Below, piece by piece: positions 37,022-48,999 of a stretch of 64,000 bases of DNA (position 1 is the first letter of the stretch; every line of letters starts with the position of its first letter). The notes below the pieces were generated by a model. It was given only the letters and a program-made list of their open reading frames with translations. It did not search any database and had not been told where the DNA came from. Position numbers and translations under genes: made by a program. Location: positions 44,881,682 through 44,945,681 of the forward strand of contig NC_088300.1 in assembly GCF_032854445.1 (NCBI RefSeq), written 5' to 3'. Origin of the DNA: Liolophura sinensis. Taxonomy: Eukaryota > Mollusca > Polyplacophora > Chitonida > Chitonidae.

Positions 37022-37952
37022 TCGGTTTAAGGTAGCCCTGCATGACAACCCTTGTAGGGCCTCGTGTAGTCATGGCTGGGTCCCCTTTAGCCTGGTGAGA
37101 TGATTTGTAAAATTTCGGAAAGCTTTCAGTTACTAACGTACCTTGCCCATCCAGCCACTCCTTTACAATGTTTTGGGTCTGAGGGCACGTGATTGATAAA
37201 ATCTTCAGATGTTGATCATTCCAAAGGTAAATATCTATCCATATTTATTGAAGTCCCCCTCTCTGATGACTTTTCATTTAAGAAATGGCCGCCATCTGGG
37301 TGTGAGTCCCATTCACTTTAGATGGTACAAATAGTACGTCAGGGAACCAAACTAGAGCACATGCCCTTGTTTGGCATGACTGACCTCCACAAATGAAGCC
37401 AGTAAGGGTCAGCCGTTTCGTATTCAGCTGCCTGTGTAGAAGTGTAGATGGTGGCCATTTCGTAAATGAAAAGTAAGCCAAGAGGGGGACTTCCATAAAA
37501 ATGGATGAATATTTATCTTTGGAATGGTCGACATCTCGGGATTTTGGCAGCATTTGAACCTATACAATAAGCTATACACATGCTACCACAAAGAGGTTTA
37601 AACCCACTAATTGACTCATGTACATATATGTAAATAGTATACCAACGCACTGCTATTATGTACCGAAAATATTCATGTGTTTAAAAAAAATAAATAAAAC
37701 ACTGATTTGATGGGCCACGATATCCGCCAGGAAAGTGACCCTAAAACCAGTATTTAAACCATACATCTCCGGATTTTTAGTCAGGTGACCTAGGACACTA
37801 AGCATTGTAAACGAGTGGCTGGATGGCCGAAGTACGTTAGCAATCGACTGTTTCCGAAATTTTACAATTTATCCTACCGAGCTAAAGAGAACCTGGACAT
37901 GACTTAACGAGGCCGTACGACAATTGTCATCCAGGGCTAGGTTTAAGGGAGC
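37022..37952. mobile_element. Large foldback element with about 290-bp arms
   Basis: The left arm 37022-37312 pairs with the right arm made of 37431-37545 plus 37778-37952. Mirrored landmarks include TTTGTAAAATTTCGGAAA, CATCCAGCCACTC, CATTCCAAAG and GAAGTCCCCCTCT. The right arm is interrupted by the 217-bp insert at 37546-37762. No open frame of note. It lies between POLR2L and the first tetraspanin. Confidence 0.85.
37546..37762. mobile_element. 217-bp insert with 15-bp TSD in the foldback right arm
   Basis: ACATCTCGGGATTTT (37531-37545) and ACATCTCCGGATTTT (37763-37777) flank the insert, which contains an AAATAAATAAAA tract but no clear tRNA-like head. It is an unclassified retroposon-like insertion. 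Confidence 0.7.
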
Positions 37953-38149
37953 CTTTCATGTATCCTTAAAATTAAGAAGCCTATTGGATGTCCAGTTTCC
38001 GTCAGTCTTAAAAGAAGAGGTATATTTTAGACGTAAAGACATCGGAAAGTGAGTTCATCTTTGTCTCGGCATGAGATAATAAGTAAACCGCACCAGATAT
38101 TGTTTCGGTTTTTGTTTTCAATCCTCAACAGAAACTGTTTCGAATAAAT

Positions 38150-38411
38150 ATCGACACTATTTCTCTTACCGTTCTATCACGCTGAAATCAGGTCGGGCGT
38201 ACAAACCAACGCCACCTACATCCGGTAAGATGTAAACACAAGCACATGGTCGAAAACTGGTTTGACAACTTTGCGGAGGTTATTTATAGTAAGACAGCAA
38301 TAGTTGTAGGAGTCGGGTAGGATCAACCTGTCTAGGCGGAACAAAATTTTACAATCAGTTTAACTATGGATAATGTTTATCTCTAAACTAGAAGGCTTCG
38401 TCGAAAAACTG
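38150..38411 (+). promoter_or_regulatory. Probable promoter and 5' UTR exon of the first tetraspanin
   Basis: A good donor (AAACTG/GTAAGT) ends at 38411, and an acceptor (TTTTTACAG) opens the coding exon at 38905, before the ATG. A CATCCGG word near 38220 is ETS-like. The transcription start is not determined. Confidence 0.45.
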
Positions 38412-38958
38412 GTAAGTCCAATAATACATATATGTAGACAGATGTTTTATATAGCTTACAAATAGCATCATAATAGGGAAAATATGCCGGAGCACAATCA
38501 TAGGGGTTGTTATTAAAACAACAACAACATAGGTGTAAGATATCATAGAACGAGACGCAGATACATTGTAGCTTCTGATAAACGTTCATAAATATACCCG
38601 GTATACAATTCTTTCTATTTCTGTTATACGTATACAGCCTCAGTTGCACATGTATATTACAATTGACAAGACATGGGGTAAAATTGAAGGGCGCTGCATG
38701 GTATTTATTTTATTTAAATTTCAGTACAGTAATTTAAAACTCATACAGACAGGTGTAATGAGAATATAACATGTAATTTGTTAATAAAATGCAAACTTTC
38801 TAAAGGATGAAACTGAGTAAATTAATTCTGGCATTTCTGTTGGTGATTGATATTTTGAACTTCATAAGTTCATTGTTAGTTTTTCTGCATTTGGTTTTTA
38901 CAGCTATCCTGAATCCCTGACATAATTCATCAGAAGCCCAACAAAATAACATTGCACC

Positions 38959-41900
38959 ATGGCGTACAAAGGATCCATAGCGAAACTCATTTTCCTGATA
39001 TTCAACTGCATCTTTTGGGTAAGATCATATCTGTGTCTGTGCAAAGAAGGCAAAGGTTTTTGATTGTAAATACAGAATACATTGTTTATATGGCTTAAAG
39101 AATCCATTATTACCTTGGATTTCCCTCGTCAGTAGTTGAAGCCCATTTTCGTCATTTGATGTGTTATTTTCTTTATTTCCAGTTGATGGGAGTAATCATT
39201 TTCATTTTGGGTGTGTATGTCAAGCTGCGGAAGGAAGCCTATTTGTACTTATTACCCTCAAATGAAGCCAGCGTGGCTGTGTCTCTGGCCATAGCAGCTG
39301 GGATTATTGTGTTCACTACAGGCACGATTGGCTTTCTGGGAATATGGATGAAAAACCAGTGTATGCTCTTACTGGTAAGCAGGCCGAAAGACCACATAAA
39401 GCATTATTGTAATATATGAGATGATAAGAAGCCCCATAAAAATACTAATAAGAGTAACTAAATAGTACACAAAGTTCAACTTACTGTCAGAAATGAAAAG
39501 CACACGTCAAATGCATATAATAATAAACATCATTTCAACTGATGTAATGCCAGTTGCAATTATGTGTTGTTATTTGTAACCAAACTCATTTAATGATGGT
39601 GTTATGTTTTCAGTACTTCAGAAATAAAATGCACAAACTAAATATATATTATTACAAATGTCATTTCCTTGCATTTAGGGTCTCCACACGGAATATTTTT
39701 CTTATTACCCAAGATGGATGTACTTAATATTTATGCATATGTGTGTGCATCCTAACTGATTTAATTATGATGTCCTTTTTCCAGTACTTCGTGCTTGTCT
39801 TGGTTATCTTCTGCCTGGAAATTGCTGCAGGAATCATTGCAGTTATTTACTGGAACAGGGTAAGAAAACATGTAGAAAGTTTTCTAATTAAGAACAATTT
39901 GATACCTGTAAACAGCTGTAGTAAATGTAGTAAATGTATTTTTGGTGCCTTTTTTATACACTCCCATCCATGTAATGTAAATGCTACACGTATATTGACA
40001 ACACACTGTAAGTACAACAAAAGACCTTGACAATTTAGTTCTGAATCGCTTTTGTGTTTTCTACAGTATATTAATTCACTAGTGCTCTGATTCTGTGCAT
40101 TGGTTCAGAAATCAAACTGGACAGGCAGCTTAGTAATGAACAATATGAATATGTGTGCTACTTGTGCTGTATTGTGGTGACCAGACGGTTAGAACACCTG
40201 TCCCTCAAGCAGAAGATAAGGGTTCAAATCTTGGTCAGGCCTAAACTTCAACATTGATGTACATTGTTAGCACATCCGTGTTCTTTACTCAGCCTAACAT
40301 ATACTGAGTACATGATCTGTCCATTGTCAATCTGCTGTGTTTTGGTAAGGTGTCCTGTTCATTGTCTTATTGGAGGCACAGTAGTATCATTTTGTAATAA
40401 TATTATTGTCACCTGGAAAGATCAATACTCTTCCTCATCAAGGCTGCAGGTGACTCTCACCTTTGCAATTATATCTGGCCAATTTGATGTTGAAAGCTGC
40501 ATAATTTTAATTCAATTTATTTATTGAAGGTAGCCGAGTCTATTTATAATGAAACTGTTTCCCCCCCTAGGCCTTCACAGAGTAAACAATATATAAAAAA
40601 CATGTAGGAGACCAATCAAAAAATACATCAGTATATATAAAACAAGATAAAGTAGATCATGTAGTTTGAAAAGTGAAGCTACATATATTCATACATACAA
40701 AAATCATCAACATAACCAGTGGTGCTGTCACCGCAACTGTCCCAACCAGCAGGAGAAGTAGGGCAGTAGGAGAAGGCAATAGCAATTTAACCAAAGCAAA
40801 CAAGCTGACTTCAAACTTAGTGTAGGCTCTGTACAACTTAAAAGAAAAGGCAACACTAGATCGAGAGTATATATATGCATTGATAAAGTATCTTACAGGA
40901 AGTTGAAATTGTATAACGTTTTGTTTGTGGTGTGGCATAACGGACACATCGCTGTTTATAGAAAGCAAAATTTAATGCATTTAGAAAATCAAAGGTGCCT
41001 ACATGCTGTTAGTTTTGTCCAGTGAGGCATAATGACAGGTCTGTTTCCACCTGTCTCACCCAAACTCTGTTTTACCTATTAGCCGTATTGCTTGAGGTGC
41101 AAGTGACACATCTTTTCAGTTATTCTAACATGGCGCATCCCATGTAAGAATTCTTTATTAAGAGTTTCAATACCAAGAATGTCAGAAAATAATGTATGTA
41201 ACCATTTAGGTCTGTTTTCACACCTTTGTAATGACACGTTATATTTTTTGTTTTCCTTTGTTTTGTTGTCTTTTCTTTAATTCACATTCTTTATATGCCA
41301 TGTTTGTTGTTGTAGATAAATGGAGATTCTTCAGCTGACAGACTGGAATGGCAGAATGATTTCATGACTACTCTGAGAGATCCATCCAGGAGAGAGTACT
41401 GGGACTATGTGCAAAGAGACGTGGGTTACACCAATAATTAAGCATGTGTTTAAACTTAAAACAGTGTATAATTTTTAGGCCTGAGATATACATGGCCGCT
41501 ATAATTTACCACATAGGCATGTTGTTTAATATTTCCAGTTTGCTGTTTTGCCTCTGTGGCAGAGTGGTTATATAGCATGCTATTACAGAACAATGACTCA
41601 AAAGCTTCTCACCATTGTGGTTGCTGTGAGTTCAAGTCCGGCTCCATACGCAAAGGTCTACCATCAATCTGCAGATGGTGGTGGGTTTCACCCGGTGGAC
41701 TCTGCCTGGTTTCCTCTAACCATCATACCTCCCCCAGCCGTACGTGAGAAGTTCTGCTAGCAGCCTGCAGATGGGTGTGGGATTCACCCAGGATCTGCCC
41801 GGTTTCCTCCCATCATAGTGCTGGCTGCCATCATATACGTGAAATATTCTTGAGTACGGTGCAGCAACCTGCGAATGGTCGTGGGTATCCACCGCCTTCT

Positions 41901-43753
41901 GCCTGGTTTCCTCCTACTATAATGCTGGCCGCCGTCTTGAGTACAGCATAAAACACCAATCAAATAAATAAATAAATCTAACCATCATGATGCTGACCAT
42001 TGTCATAATAAGTTAAATATCCTTGGGTGCAGCTTAATACAAGTAAATAAGTAAATAAATAAGTCAATTTTCATCATCACAGTCTAACATGACAGAAATT
42101 TGGAACAAATTGAAATATATGTATTATTTCATTTCTTTGATTTCAATCAATAAATTCTTGATAAGGTAAAATACAGGTAACTCACAAAGAAGTTAATAAT
42201 TGCAATTAACGATAAACCAATACATAAATATTACACATTTGAAATTGAAGTTAAGTTGGTATCACTAATGAAGAAATTGATAATTGCATGTGGGCAGACT
42301 GCAGCTGTAACTATGTACATGTCTAATGTTAACAGTTAAGCTGCTGTGGGGTGACCGAGTATCGCGATTGGCACAATTACGCCAGCACACAGCTTTACTA
42401 TGCCGTGCCCGACTCCTGCTGTCAGGTGGAGTACGTTGGGTGTGGTCAGGCAGGGGGCCAGTTATCATGGCAAGAGGTAAGTTTTGATACTACTAACCAA
42501 ATAGTTTTCATTTCTGGAGTTGTCAGTTACAATTATGAGTTTAAAAATTAAGTATGAAAGGTTGACCAAATTTGAACCAGCCAGATTTGAACCAGAAACA
42601 TCTACGTTTTGAGTCTATGCATGTTTGTACCACTAGTTCACTGGAGGCCCCCCACCCCCAGCTCCCTTCACAACCATTTAACACTTCTACCGATAGAAAA
42701 AAAAAAGGTAATTGCCTCCAGCCTAGAAGTAAATACATGCAGTGATTATATTCCACCATTTTACTAAAGCAAGAGAAAAATTTAAAAAATTAGCTACCTG
42801 TTATCTAACTGCTCGTATTTCCTAGGTCAATAACCATCTTCTACTGATAATTAAGAAATTTTAAATATTACTGTATGCTTCATAGACTTCATATTATGAG
42901 ATTGTCTTCAGCTAAGGATATGAAGTTTAGAATATATAATATTTTATATACATGTATGATGTAATATTATAATTTCATTATTTACCGCAATGAATGACAT
43001 AAAATTTCTCCCATAATGATGTTGCACTTTTTCCTTGAATCTGTGAGTTCTCTTGATGTTAGAAAGAAATTTTGAGATTTGCTTGAAAGGTATGGTGGTA
43101 TCCTACAGATAGCACAAAAAGGAAAATATTATGACTTGTGTTTGCTCCTAATCTGGCACTTTTGGGGCAAAATTTCAGTGTAGGACTTCAAGTATTATAA
43201 GATTCTGTCATTTTCCAGGGATGTTACACAAAGCTTGAGGAGAAGGTTTTGGCCCAAGACAGCATTATAATGATAGCAGCATCAGGCATAGCACTAGGTG
43301 TCTTACAGGTGAATATTTAATCATTTTTGTTCAGTCAAGTTGGTCAGTAACTTGCCCAAGGTAGGTGGGTTATGATTGGCACGCCTCCACACGTAAAACT
43401 GACTATCTGTTTGAGAAAAAAAATTCTTGAGTACAGCATGAAGAACATTCAAATAAATAAATAAATAACTGTCAATAAATAAATAACTTAAATAAATACA
43501 GTATATTCCTATATATGTTATTACCATCGTACATGTATTTTCACTTTATCCATCTCTGCTTTGTCATTTATATTTTGGTGTATTATCTTGTAAAAGGGTT
43601 TTTGTTTTCATATTCTAGTTACATGTACAATACATACCAACTGAACAACAGATATGTAACTTGATTATTTTTTTAATGTTGCAGATTGCTCTCATGATCA
43701 CGTCATTGTTATACCTCAAACATCTCAGGTCAGACCACAAACTATTGGAGTAA
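38959..43753 (+). CDS. Tetraspanin, first of a tandem pair, complete
   Basis: Coding exons 38959-39018, 39183-39374, 39785-39859, 41316-41420, 42336-42476, 43219-43308 and 43685-43753. All junctions are phase 0 and give 243 residues. Tetraspanins are four-pass membrane organisers of receptor and integrin microdomains. Four hydrophobic segments are visible (residues about 8-30, 52-76, 85-108 and the last 35). The large extracellular loop has six cysteines: CCG in LSCCGVTEYRDW, CC in PDSCC, one in EYVGCG and one in GCY. The exon-4 donor GAC/GTGGGT is unusual but required by phase. It begins head-to-head with POLR2L, as TSPAN4 does in human, so it is provisionally in the TSPAN4/9/18 or CD151 group. 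Exact orthology needs a tree. AATAAA at 43893 probably ends the transcript. Confidence 0.94.
40155..40245 (+). repeat. tRNA-like SINE head
   Basis: GGTGACCAGACGGTTAGAAC (A-box-like) and GGGTTCAAATCTTGG (B-box-like) are spaced as in a tRNA, without a full cloverleaf. First tetraspanin, intron 3. Confidence 0.55.
41550..42063 (+). mobile_element. Compound family A SINE with repeated body
   Basis: One tRNA-like head (GCCTCTGTGGCAGAGTGGTT, then GAGTTCAAGTCCGG) is followed by three to four successive body or partial-body units, each with CTGCAGATGG or CTGCGAATGG, a GTTTCCTCC word and TTGAGTAC, then two AAATA tails. First tetraspanin, intron 4. Confidence 0.82.
42560..42660 (-). repeat. tRNA-like SINE head
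   Basis: In reverse: GGCCTCCAGTGAACTAGTGG followed by CTGGTTCAAATCTGG. The B box is duplicated. No body or tail was recognised. Confidence 0.55.
43030..43218. repeat. Dispersed repeat, family D copy 3
   Basis: AATTTTGAGATTTGCTTG, GTATCCTACAG and TTTTGGGGCAAAATTTCAG match the other two copies. It directly precedes tetraspanin exon 6. Confidence 0.55.
43400..43475 (+). mobile_element. Family A SINE remnant (3' end)
   Basis: ATTCTTGAGTACAGCATGAA followed by ACATTCAAATAAATAAATAA. The rest is unrecognisable. Tetraspanin intron 6. Confidence 0.65.
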
Positions 43754-44957
43754 CTGCCCATTGTCTAATGCAGGGAGGATCCTCTGACCAAGACGTGTGT
43801 GTCCATCATTAGACTGGAAATTCATGTAGTCTTTCTCTGATTACTGAGTTGTATATTGGTGGCGTTTAATTTTATACATTGCAAATACTATGAATAAAAG
43901 TATTTTTAAAAAATAATTTAATTTGCAGACTTCTTATAGACAGAGCATGACAACCATGACAACCATGTGTGTGTCTAGATGCAGTGCAAAACAAGCCCCA
44001 GCAAGTACAGCACATGTAATATGGCAAAAAAATATTTTACTGCTAAAATTGTGGCATGTTTCAGATCGGATTTTATGCAAATGGGAGAAGTGAAATTTAA
44101 AGCAAACCTGATAGCTTTATCTCTTTTTATTTTTTACTTTTAGATTTGTGTAGATCTTTTCTAAACTTGACAAATCTTGACAAAGCCTGAGAAAATTTAC
44201 CAACAATGCTGAAAATAGCTAACCGGTCGAAAGGGTAACTTGCATTCTAAGTAATTCTGTGGCATGAGCTTGTGAAAACCTACAGCACTTCGTTAAACAT
44301 GTCTTATGGTTATGTCTGTATAAATTTTCCATTTAATGTGAAATATGCATGGTTTTATACAGGAAGCCGCAGATGTCAACAACAAGGAACAACCTGAACC
44401 ATAGCAATGTTTTTGTTCATATATATATGTATGCATATAGACTACATACATACAACAAGTGTTCCGTGTAAACCATAAATATGTCAGACATGTGTATGTA
44501 ATGAATTTTGCCTTACTGATATGATCGCAACAGCGAGCAAAGCTTTTAATATCAGATTATAGTCTGATCACATATATGTAGGATGTACAGGTCATTTTTT
44601 ATTGCCTCCCATGGTAAATACATGTACACATATGTACGCTTAATGGCTATTTAGATGGCCAAACACCCCTGAATTAAATGTATTTCCTTTATCTACACTA
44701 ATTTACATCTTGTACAATGATATTCATATGTTAAGACATAGTACGGTTGCTTGTTAAATACTGTTATTGAAGGTTTATGAAAAACCTCAACATTTTTGTA
44801 CAAATAATAAAGTTTGTGAAAGCTAGCATTTATTTCCATCTCCCTGTTTGAATTGTTATAGATGTGCGTTGGCCTATTGTTGGTTTTAAGTAGTTATATG
44901 GATCTTTCACTCCTAGCATATCTGAACACTGAACAAAACATTTGTGATACATGCAGC
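43754..44957 (+). other. 3' UTR and spacer after the first tetraspanin
   Basis: AATAAA at 43893-43898 is the first candidate poly(A) signal. A second AATAAA lies near 44806. Between them is AT-rich sequence with no coding signal. Confidence 0.5.
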
Positions 44958-44971
44958 CACTATTAAAATAT

Positions 44972-45222
44972 TTATTTATTTATTTATTTGATTGGTGTTT
45001 TACGCCGTACTCAAGAATATTTCACTTATACGATGGCGGCCAGCATTATGGTGGGAGGAAACCGGGCAGAGCCCGGGGGAAAGCCACGACCATCTGCAGG
45101 TTGCTGGCAGACCTTCCCACTTACGGCCGAAGAGGAAACCAGCATGAGCCGGACTTGAACTCACAGCGACCACATGGGTGAGAGACTCCTGGGTCATTAC
45201 GCTGTGCTGGCGCGCTAACCAA
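44972..45222 (-). mobile_element. Family A SINE, full length, perfect 14-bp TSD
   Basis: Reference-quality copy: a (TTTA)n tail in reverse, GATTGGTGTTTTACGCCGTA, CAGCATTATGGTGGGAGG, GGTTGCTGGCAGACCTTCC, then the tRNA-like head ending GGCGCGCTAACC. Flanks CACTATTAAAATAT at 44958-44971 and 45223-45236 are identical, indicating a recent insertion. Confidence 0.95.
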
Positions 45223-45350
45223 CACTATTAAAATATGCTTGTAAATCTGCCGTGGCGGAGAACATAGGTATATGTGTGCACAGTTCAATATACGAGTATA
45301 TTCTGGCTTTCCTACTATAAAGAAAAGCATTCGTATTCCCAATGTGTTAG

Positions 45351-45578
45351 TGGGCCTCCATGGCAGTAACGTGACGGTGCAATACAATGACTCGTGCAGT
45401 AACCGTGTCACCCATGTCCGGTCGTACGTGGCAAGGTTTGCGAGCGGCATGCAGATGGTCGCAGGTTTCCTATACGGGCTCTATCCGTTTTCCCCCTGCC
45501 CGAATGTTGGCTGCTGTCGTATAGACATAGGTGAAATATTCTTGAGTATGGCGTAAAACACCAAACAAATGCATAAAT
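45351..45578 (+). mobile_element. Family A SINE, old copy
   Basis: A diverged head (GGGCCTCCATGGCAGTAACG), then GTCGTACGTGGCAAGG, GCAGATGGTCGCAGG, AAATATTCTTGAGTATGGCG and a short A/T-rich tail. Confidence 0.82.
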
Positions 45579-47139
45579 ACGTTTAACAATGTAGGCCTAA
45601 TAAGGCATCTTTGAGGAACACCAGCCGGTATATTTAAATACCGTTTTCTTTTAAATTTACGGATGTTATACGGAGAAGGTTTAATGCAGATTTTTTAAAA
45701 ATATTGCAGTAACTCTTCTTAGATGGAATATACTTAAGCAAATGTTAGTTTCGTACTTGAAGAACAAAATTACTCGACTCCAATTTCTTTGATATTCAAA
45801 GCCTTCGAAACGATGTGCTTCAGAACTGAAATTTCAGAATCTTCGATGATGACTCAGACCGCGATCGAACTTCTCACTGTGCATTATGCTTTCAGTTGGC
45901 AATTATTAAGTATGAGCGTATAGATTCTTCAGAGACGATCAAATTGGCCGTAAATATCGAAGTATGAATAAGCAATCATTACAATTGCCGCACGCACCCC
46001 AATACTATACAAATTTTCCCAGGGGCATACTATATTAGCGTACATGATAATATAATTACACTATAGCATACGCAGATTGTCACAATCTCGAACAGTTATA
46101 CACCCTATGGAATGGTTTTTCACAAAGAGTAGAACTACATGTATCAACGCGGTATGCTCACTGATATTTCATTTATATACGACGACGTATGGTCAGGTAT
46201 AAAGGATGAAGAACAGCCAAAAACGGACAGAGGCGAAATGAAATCCAGCACCCTCCTTAAATACCAGGTAGGTCTTTAGGTCCCTAATTATATTTGAAAA
46301 CTTTCTGATGTAAAACCGCAACCTTATTCAGAGGGAAGTGCCACCAAACCAGTTGTCGGGTTCCCCAAGGATGTGCCCAGTTTCCTCAAACAAACCCAAA
46401 TGCCGAGAGATGTCGTATATAAGTGGCTTATGTAAGCCTTATATTACTGATTAGGCCTACACACAGCTTACTGTTGTCTTAGTGATGCTAAGGTATTCTG
46501 TTCTTATAAAATACCGGTACATTACTGTACGTGTCATATTCAACATAATTAATATATTGTTAGTCTAATGCAAAATTTATGTTGCATGCGCACGTTATTT
46601 AGCGGAATAATCCACTGAAATGACAGAAGACATCCTAACATCACAGCGTCACTCGAGTCAATGAGTTCTTGATATCGAAGCCAAGCCTTTTATGGATAAG
46701 AAAAGGTACTCATTGCATTTTCTTTGCTATGGTGTGGATATCCAACATGTAAGTGTTTTGCAATTGAATGCGACTGATTTTACACAGAGATGACCATTAT
46801 AGAAAGTTAAAAGAAACACATTATAGTGTCGCGATACAAAGGGATTTTTGGCACGAATATTGTAGGACAGTCAAAAATGTAAGAAACTACGAATAACTTG
46901 TGCAGTTATGGTTTACCTTGAATTCTTCATTCTAAATGTAAAAAAATCGTACATATATATGAATTTGATATATGGGTTAGAACAATATAATATCAAAGTC
47001 AAATGTTAAAACAATGAAAACAATGCACGCATTTTCAAACATCAATGTGCCCATGTATCAATGTACGGGTAAATAATGGAATAAGTTTATAATTCCCATG
47101 CAGTGCTTCACCACGTGTGTAATCAACCGACCGGGAGTT
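45579..47139. other. Spacer, nothing firmly recognised
   Basis: AT-rich. A faint family A body may survive near 46350-46440 (GATGTGCCCAGTTTCCTC). A donor-like CCAG/GTAGGT at about 46270 could close a non-coding exon of the second tetraspanin, but this is speculative. Confidence 0.35.
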
Positions 47140-47261
<122 letters not shown>

Positions 47262-47830
47262 TTTATATGCCTATATGTGCAACAAATTTAGTTTTCAAGC
47301 ATTTAGAAAATATACTTATAGGCCTAGTTTGAAAATCTGATGAAATTTTGATAGTTGCATATATTAAAACATACATGCAGCAGTTTGCGTCACCTGTATG
47401 ATAATAAACTCTGAAAAAGTGAACAAAGTATACCCGCTCTTAAATAGCTCTGATGTTTTAAAAATTATATGATGAAGAATGCAACATCATTAAATATTAG
47501 GTTCCGTGCAATTAGCATTTAGTAATGTAACGTTATTATTTTGATGTATCGGTATACAAGTAGATATGTAGCCTACATACAACTGCCTATACAAGAAGGC
47601 GTAGGCCTACATATCTCAATGGAGATCCTATCATGCCGTAGTCTTACAGTGCACACCAAAATTAGGTTTTATAAATTTATGATGCAACATTTGTAAACTA
47701 GGCAATTTCAAGACATTACATGCACGGCAACGCAGCTATTGGGCTATTTACTTGTTTATTTTTGAAACCGCAGTAAATTCAAGAACTTTAGATGTATATT
47801 ATGTTGTTGGTCACATGAGATCTGATAGAG

Positions 47831-48067
47831 AGTTAGCACCCCAAAGTGGCGCAATGGCCTAGGAGAAACCCACCAGTGTGGGTTCAAGTCCAGCTCATGC
47901 TGGTTTCCTCTCCGGAAGGGAAGATCTTGTACCAATCTGCGGATGGTCGTAGTCTTCCGCTTGGCTCTGCCCGGTTTCCTCCCACCATAATGCTGGCCAC
48001 CGTATACATGAAATATTACTGAGCACGACGTAAAACACCAATCAAATAAATAAATACAAAAATAAAT
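47831..48067 (+). mobile_element. Family A SINE with 14-bp TSD
   Basis: Head with GTGGCGCAATGGCCTAGG and GGGTTCAAGTCCAGC, full body, tail CACCAATCAAATAAATAAAT. Flanks 47817-47830 and 48068-48081 (GAGATxTGATAGAG) differ at one base. Confidence 0.92.
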
Positions 48068-48639
48068 GAGATTTGATAGAGTCACAAGTACATAGGCACG
48101 CGTTGAACCCAAAAGGGGAGAGAACTGCGAGCGGGTTTAACAAGTGGCGAGGAGACCGGAAGCGAAGATGCGAAGTATCTGGCGGTAGAGAGAATTATTT
48201 TCCTCGTTGTCGTGGAATCTTTCGGGTATTTATTTGTGTATTTATGTACAGCATCCCATGACTGATGCAGCGTTTCTATTGTATTAGTTTAAAGGAGTGG
48301 AGGACGGCAGATTGTACTCTTTGAAAACACATTTTTCAGTAGGCCTATCTGACAACACAACAACAACAATGGTGATTGCTTGTCTCAAGCATCATTGTAA
48401 ACAGCAAAGCATTCCGACTGCCTTAATTTATTTTAAGGATTTTTTTTTTGTATTACAGGATAGGAATCACGTGTTGTTTCTCTGTTAAATTCAAAGTAAC
48501 CTCCAATTATCCAAAGAAGGTTTGTTTGTGTTTATTTTGTTTTTTGTTTTTTGGCCACAGTGCCCAGACCGAAGCTCAGAAGCTATGTGGCATGTTTTAC
48601 CTTTTTTCGTGACCGGACTAAAGACTAGAATGATAGACC

Positions 48640-48960
48640 AGACAAGTATACACCCTATGAGAGATATGAGTTCTGTGGTGTTCGCTTGAGGGTGCTTGCC
48701 CATATGCCGAAAGTTGGGGTTAGAACCCTGGTGGAACACAGCATTAGCTTATGATCATTGGGGGAATGGAGTGTTTTCTAACCTCAGCTTCCAGTATATG
48801 CGAAAGCGCCCCCATGTAGAACTTCCAAGAGCTCGTATCTCTCATATGGCGTATGAGAGATGCGAGTTCTGGCCTATGATATATTCGAGTTCTCTGGAGC
48901 TCCGCATGGGAGTGATCGCACATATACCAGATATTGGGGTTAGATTACATGATTGACCCT
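48640..48960. repeat. Mosaic of direct and inverted about 100-bp units
   Basis: GAGAGATATGAGTTCT near 48659, its inverse AGAGCTCGTATCTCTC near 48829 and GAGAGATGCGAGTTCT near 48854 mark three related units in alternating orientation. The central pair forms a nearly perfect palindrome. A fourth, inverted relative is at about 49560-49690. Confidence 0.7.
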
Positions 48961-48999
48961 TGTAGCCTGTTTTAGGCCTACGCGCAGTAACCTTATATT

